A DNA stretch of 7,634 nucleotides. It comes from an uncultured Clostridia bacterium. GTDB lineage: Bacteria > Bacillota > Clostridia > TANB77 > CAG-508. The stretch lies in contig CALXAW010000063.1 of the NCBI GenBank assembly GCA_944386375.1, positions 1-7,634 of the forward strand. The letters are read 5' to 3'. Each line of letters opens with the position of its first letter. The stretch's first letter is position 1. The notes under the pieces are model-generated. The model searched no databases. It was not told the origin of the DNA and worked only from the letters and a program-made list of their open reading frames with translations. Shown here piece after piece: positions 5,761 through 7,634 of the stretch. A program made the translations under genes and the position numbers.

Positions 5761-6330
5761 TTATTTTTCTGTTGTTTTGTTTAGACTTATTTTTTCTTCA
5801 CATTCCTTTTCTGGTTCTTTAAAACTTAAATACCAATTTATTCCGTTTTTATTTTGATTTATATATTTTATTCTTTCTTCTAGTTCATTAAATGTTGTTG
5901 GCATTGGCATTATTATAGGTTGCCCTGGCATCCAGTTTGCTGCAGTAGCCCCATTGCTACAGTCTGCCATTTGTAGCGCTTGCACTATTCTTATTATTTC
6001 TGGTATAAATCTTCCTACATTCATTGGGTATACTAAAATTGTTTTAACTATTCCCTTATTATCTATTATAAATACATTTCTTACTGTTTCTGTTGTACTT
6101 ACATCATTTGAAATCATTCCATATTTTCTTGCAATAACACCATTTCTATCAGCTATTATTGGAAATGGTATTTTTATACCTGTTTTACAATATATGTCAT
6201 ACATCCAAGCCAAATGTGAAGCATTTGAGTCTATACTTAATCCTAATAAGCAAGTATTTAGTTGTTCAAAATATGTATTTGCTTTAGAAAAAGCAATCAT
6301 TTCTGTTGTACACACAGGGGTGAAATCTTT
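5761..6330 (-). pseudogene. peroxiredoxin (1-Cys Prx6-like), 5' end removed by element insertion
   Basis: Thiol peroxidase that reduces hydrogen and organic peroxides in the cytoplasm. The frame shows DFTPVCTTEM with the peroxidatic Cys codon at 6310-6312, then SIDSNASHLAWM, IPFPIIAD, the conserved Arg block TVRNVFIIDNKGIV, and the C-terminal 1-Cys Prx blocks RIVQALQMAD, ANWMPGQPIIMP and NWYLSF, ending in a charged tail. Family members have about 45-50 residues before the cysteine, including the start and the first strands; here these are absent. Reading upstream in frame, residues before DFTPVC (IAIPTFK) do not fit the family's HPAD context and a TGA follows at 6358-6360. There is no ATG and no ribosome-binding site; a GTG at 6313-6315 exists but would make a protein without its N-terminal fold. 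The remaining frame is intact to its stop, suggesting a recent or reversible break. Confidence 0.88.
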
Positions 6331-6348
6331 AAATGTGGGGATAGCTAT
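6316..6348. other. predicted attachment-site junction (attL or attR) of the integrated element
   Basis: Peroxiredoxin coding homology begins at about 6327, while the recombinase stop codon TAG is at 6345-6347, leaving fewer than 20 bases between. Crossover therefore probably fell in about 6320-6335. The short symmetric AAA-GA-TTT (6323-6330) is placed suitably for a two-base serine-recombinase core, but the exact core cannot be fixed from one end of the element. Confidence 0.6.
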
Positions 6349-7634
6349 ATTAATTTTTCAATATCTATTTTCAAATCAAATTTTACAGTTTTATCACTAT
6401 AAATCCATATCATATCAATTATATTTTCTAAAACATATCTGCTAGGAACTTCTGATGTTATAATCTCTTCAAAATATTCAATTGCAGTTTTTAGTTTTTT
6501 TATTTTTTCTTTTGATATATCTTGCTCTGCTTTCTGCAAAATTTCTTGTAGTTTTTCTATTCTCCTTGTCTTTTCTAATCCTAACTCTTTGTATGAATCT
6601 TCTATCATCTGTTTTTGATATTCATCATTATTTCCTGCTAAATCTTTTATTTTTTGATTTAATAACACTTTATATTCTGCTTTTAGTGTTTCAATTTCAA
6701 ACTTAATTTTTTCTTTATTGGTTTGTTCTTTATTAGTTTTAACCTCAATTTCTATTTTATTTATTTCTTCTTGATATTTTTGTTTGGTAAATTTTAGAAA
6801 TTCTTTTAAGTGAATAATTATATCACTTTCTTTTATTTCATGACACTTACATCTTGTTTTCCCATAAGTCCTATACTGTGAACATTCATATCCTTTCTGC
6901 TTTTGCTTTCTATTCATTGTAATTCCACTTACTCCAAAGCCACAATCACCACATCTAATTAACCCTGAAAATGCATAGTTTCTTTTTCTTGTTCCAGCAG
7001 TAGTCTTTGATTTTGCTTTTCTTTTTCGTATATTTTGTGCTAATTCAAAAGTCTCTTTTGAAATAATTGCCTCGTGATGATTTTCAAATACAAAATGTTC
7101 TTCTTCAGGAAGTTTTATTGCCCTACCTCTTATAGAAACTGTCTTCTTTTTGTGAGTTCTTAAATTTCCTGTATATACATCATTATTTAAGATATTGCTT
7201 ATCATATATGTTGACCATAGTTCTTGTACTGGATGTTTATATATTCTCCCTCTTTCTAAATGTTTTTGTCTGTAATATACTGATGGAGTAGGATAACTGT
7301 ATTCACTATTTAAAATATCACAAATCTTTTTTCTACCTAGTCCTTCGTAGGCATATAATCTGTATATTAAGGATATAACTGGTCTAATTTCTTCATCCAC
7401 ATATAATTTTGTAACATCTTCTTTATCTTTTACATAGCCATAATAATTCCCCATTACTAACCTTCCAGTTTTTTGTTTAGAATACATATGGTCTCTTGTT
7501 TTTCTTGAACAATCTTTTACATATCTTTCATTAAACCAAGTTGTAATTCCAATGGTGTCGTCTCTATCGTTTAAGACATCATAAGTTCCTCCCATTTCAG
7601 AAACTAAAATTAAGTTTTTCTGCATATTTTTGAA
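6328..7634. mobile_element. end of an integrated element carrying a large serine recombinase (continues right of the window)
   Basis: Inferred from three observations: a large serine recombinase gene, its 3' end lying directly at the junction, and a host gene broken exactly there. Cargo and the other attachment site lie beyond the window, so it cannot be told whether this is a prophage, an integrative conjugative element, a small transposon-like element or a sporulation-type intervening element. Confidence 0.7.
6345..7634 (-). CDS. large serine recombinase (site-specific integrase), N-terminus cut by window
   Basis: Catalyses integration and excision of a mobile element by paired double-strand breaks at attachment sites. 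The frame is open to the window edge (F-K-N before the first Met), so the N-terminal catalytic resolvase domain with its serine lies mostly outside; only its last part is seen (ILVSEMGG, TTWFNERYVKDCSRKTRD). Then follow the recombinase domain (GYYGYV-type motif near residue 61-65 counted from Met 7625, PVISLIYRLYAYEGLGRKKI at about 82-101, VYTGNL at about 150-155), a zinc ribbon with Cys 225, 228, 248 and 259/261, a long coiled coil (about 275-385) and a short C-terminal tail. This order is that of the large serine integrase family, not of small resolvases. The ATG at 7623-7625 is internal, not the start. The stop TAG 6345-6347 lies under 20 bp from the broken peroxiredoxin. Confidence 0.93.
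   Translation of the reverse strand, partial: FKNMQKNLILVSEMGGTYDVLNDRDDTIGITTWFNERYVKDCSRKTRDHMYSKQKTGRLVMGNYYGYVKDKEDVTKLYVDEEIRPVISLIYRLYAYEGLGRKKICDILNSEYSYPTPSVYYRQKHLERGRIYKHPVQELWSTYMISNILNNDVYTGNLRTHKKKTVSIRGRAIKLPEEEHFVFENHHEAIISKETFELAQNIRKRKAKSKTTAGTRKRNYAFSGLIRCGDCGFGVSGITMNRKQKQKGYECSQYRTYGKTRCKCHEIKESDIIIHLKEFLKFTKQKYQEEINKIEIEVKTNKEQTNKEKIKFEIETLKAEYKVLLNQKIKDLAGNNDEYQKQMIEDSYKELGLEKTRRIEKLQEILQKAEQDISKEKIKKLKTAIEYFEEIITSEVPSRYVLENIIDMIWIYSDKTVKFDLKIDIEKLI

Noticed and set aside
6313..6315. GTG as a functional start for a short peroxiredoxin
   Set aside because: No ribosome-binding site precedes it, and the product would begin one residue before the catalytic cysteine, without the first strands and motif needed for the fold.
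5954..6445. Plus-strand 163-codon frame across the recombinase/peroxiredoxin junction
   Set aside because: It is antisense to two recognisable minus-strand genes and crosses the insertion junction, so it cannot be an old conserved gene.

Overview
The window is low-GC, AT-rich DNA whose real genes all read on the minus strand. The gene set (SpoVS, RNase Y, a YmdB-type phosphodiesterase, RecA with a consensus SigA-type promoter, strong AGGAGG ribosome-binding sites and U-tract terminators) points to a low-GC Firmicute, most likely an anaerobic spore-former of the class Clostridia. The species cannot be named from the sequence.

Layout, in the direction of transcription (high to low coordinates). 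(1) 6345-7634: the C-terminal part of a large serine recombinase, running off the window edge. (2) 5761-about 6330: a peroxiredoxin that begins in the middle of its peroxidatic-cysteine motif; its first ~45 codons are missing and are replaced by the 3' end of the recombinase gene. This is best read as one end of an integrated element inserted into prx, with the element extending right of the window and everything to the left being host chromosome. (3) 5553-5760: prx/rny intergenic DNA with a fragment of a repeat, a weak terminator, a good promoter and an AT-rich leader. (4) 4005-5552: rny (RNase Y), with a terminator overlapping its stop codon. (5) 3713-3980: a structured non-coding repeat cluster with two copies of a hairpin-core-hairpin unit joined by a third long inverted repeat. 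(6) 2875-3645: the YmdB-type phosphodiesterase, started at TTG. (7) 2473-2736: spoVS with its own promoter and terminator. (8) 767-2356: a family 5 solute-binding protein with an uncleaved-looking membrane anchor and no transporter genes nearby. (9) 1-670: the first 223 codons of recA.

The order rny, ymdB, spoVS resembles the conserved Firmicute neighbourhood near recA; here the solute-binding protein lies between spoVS and recA. The housekeeping genes are ordinary. The two parts worth a second look are the recombinase/peroxiredoxin junction, where excision would be predicted to restore an antioxidant enzyme, and the duplicated intergenic repeat, whose stems keep pairing despite sequence change and whose flanks allow two mutually exclusive pairings.
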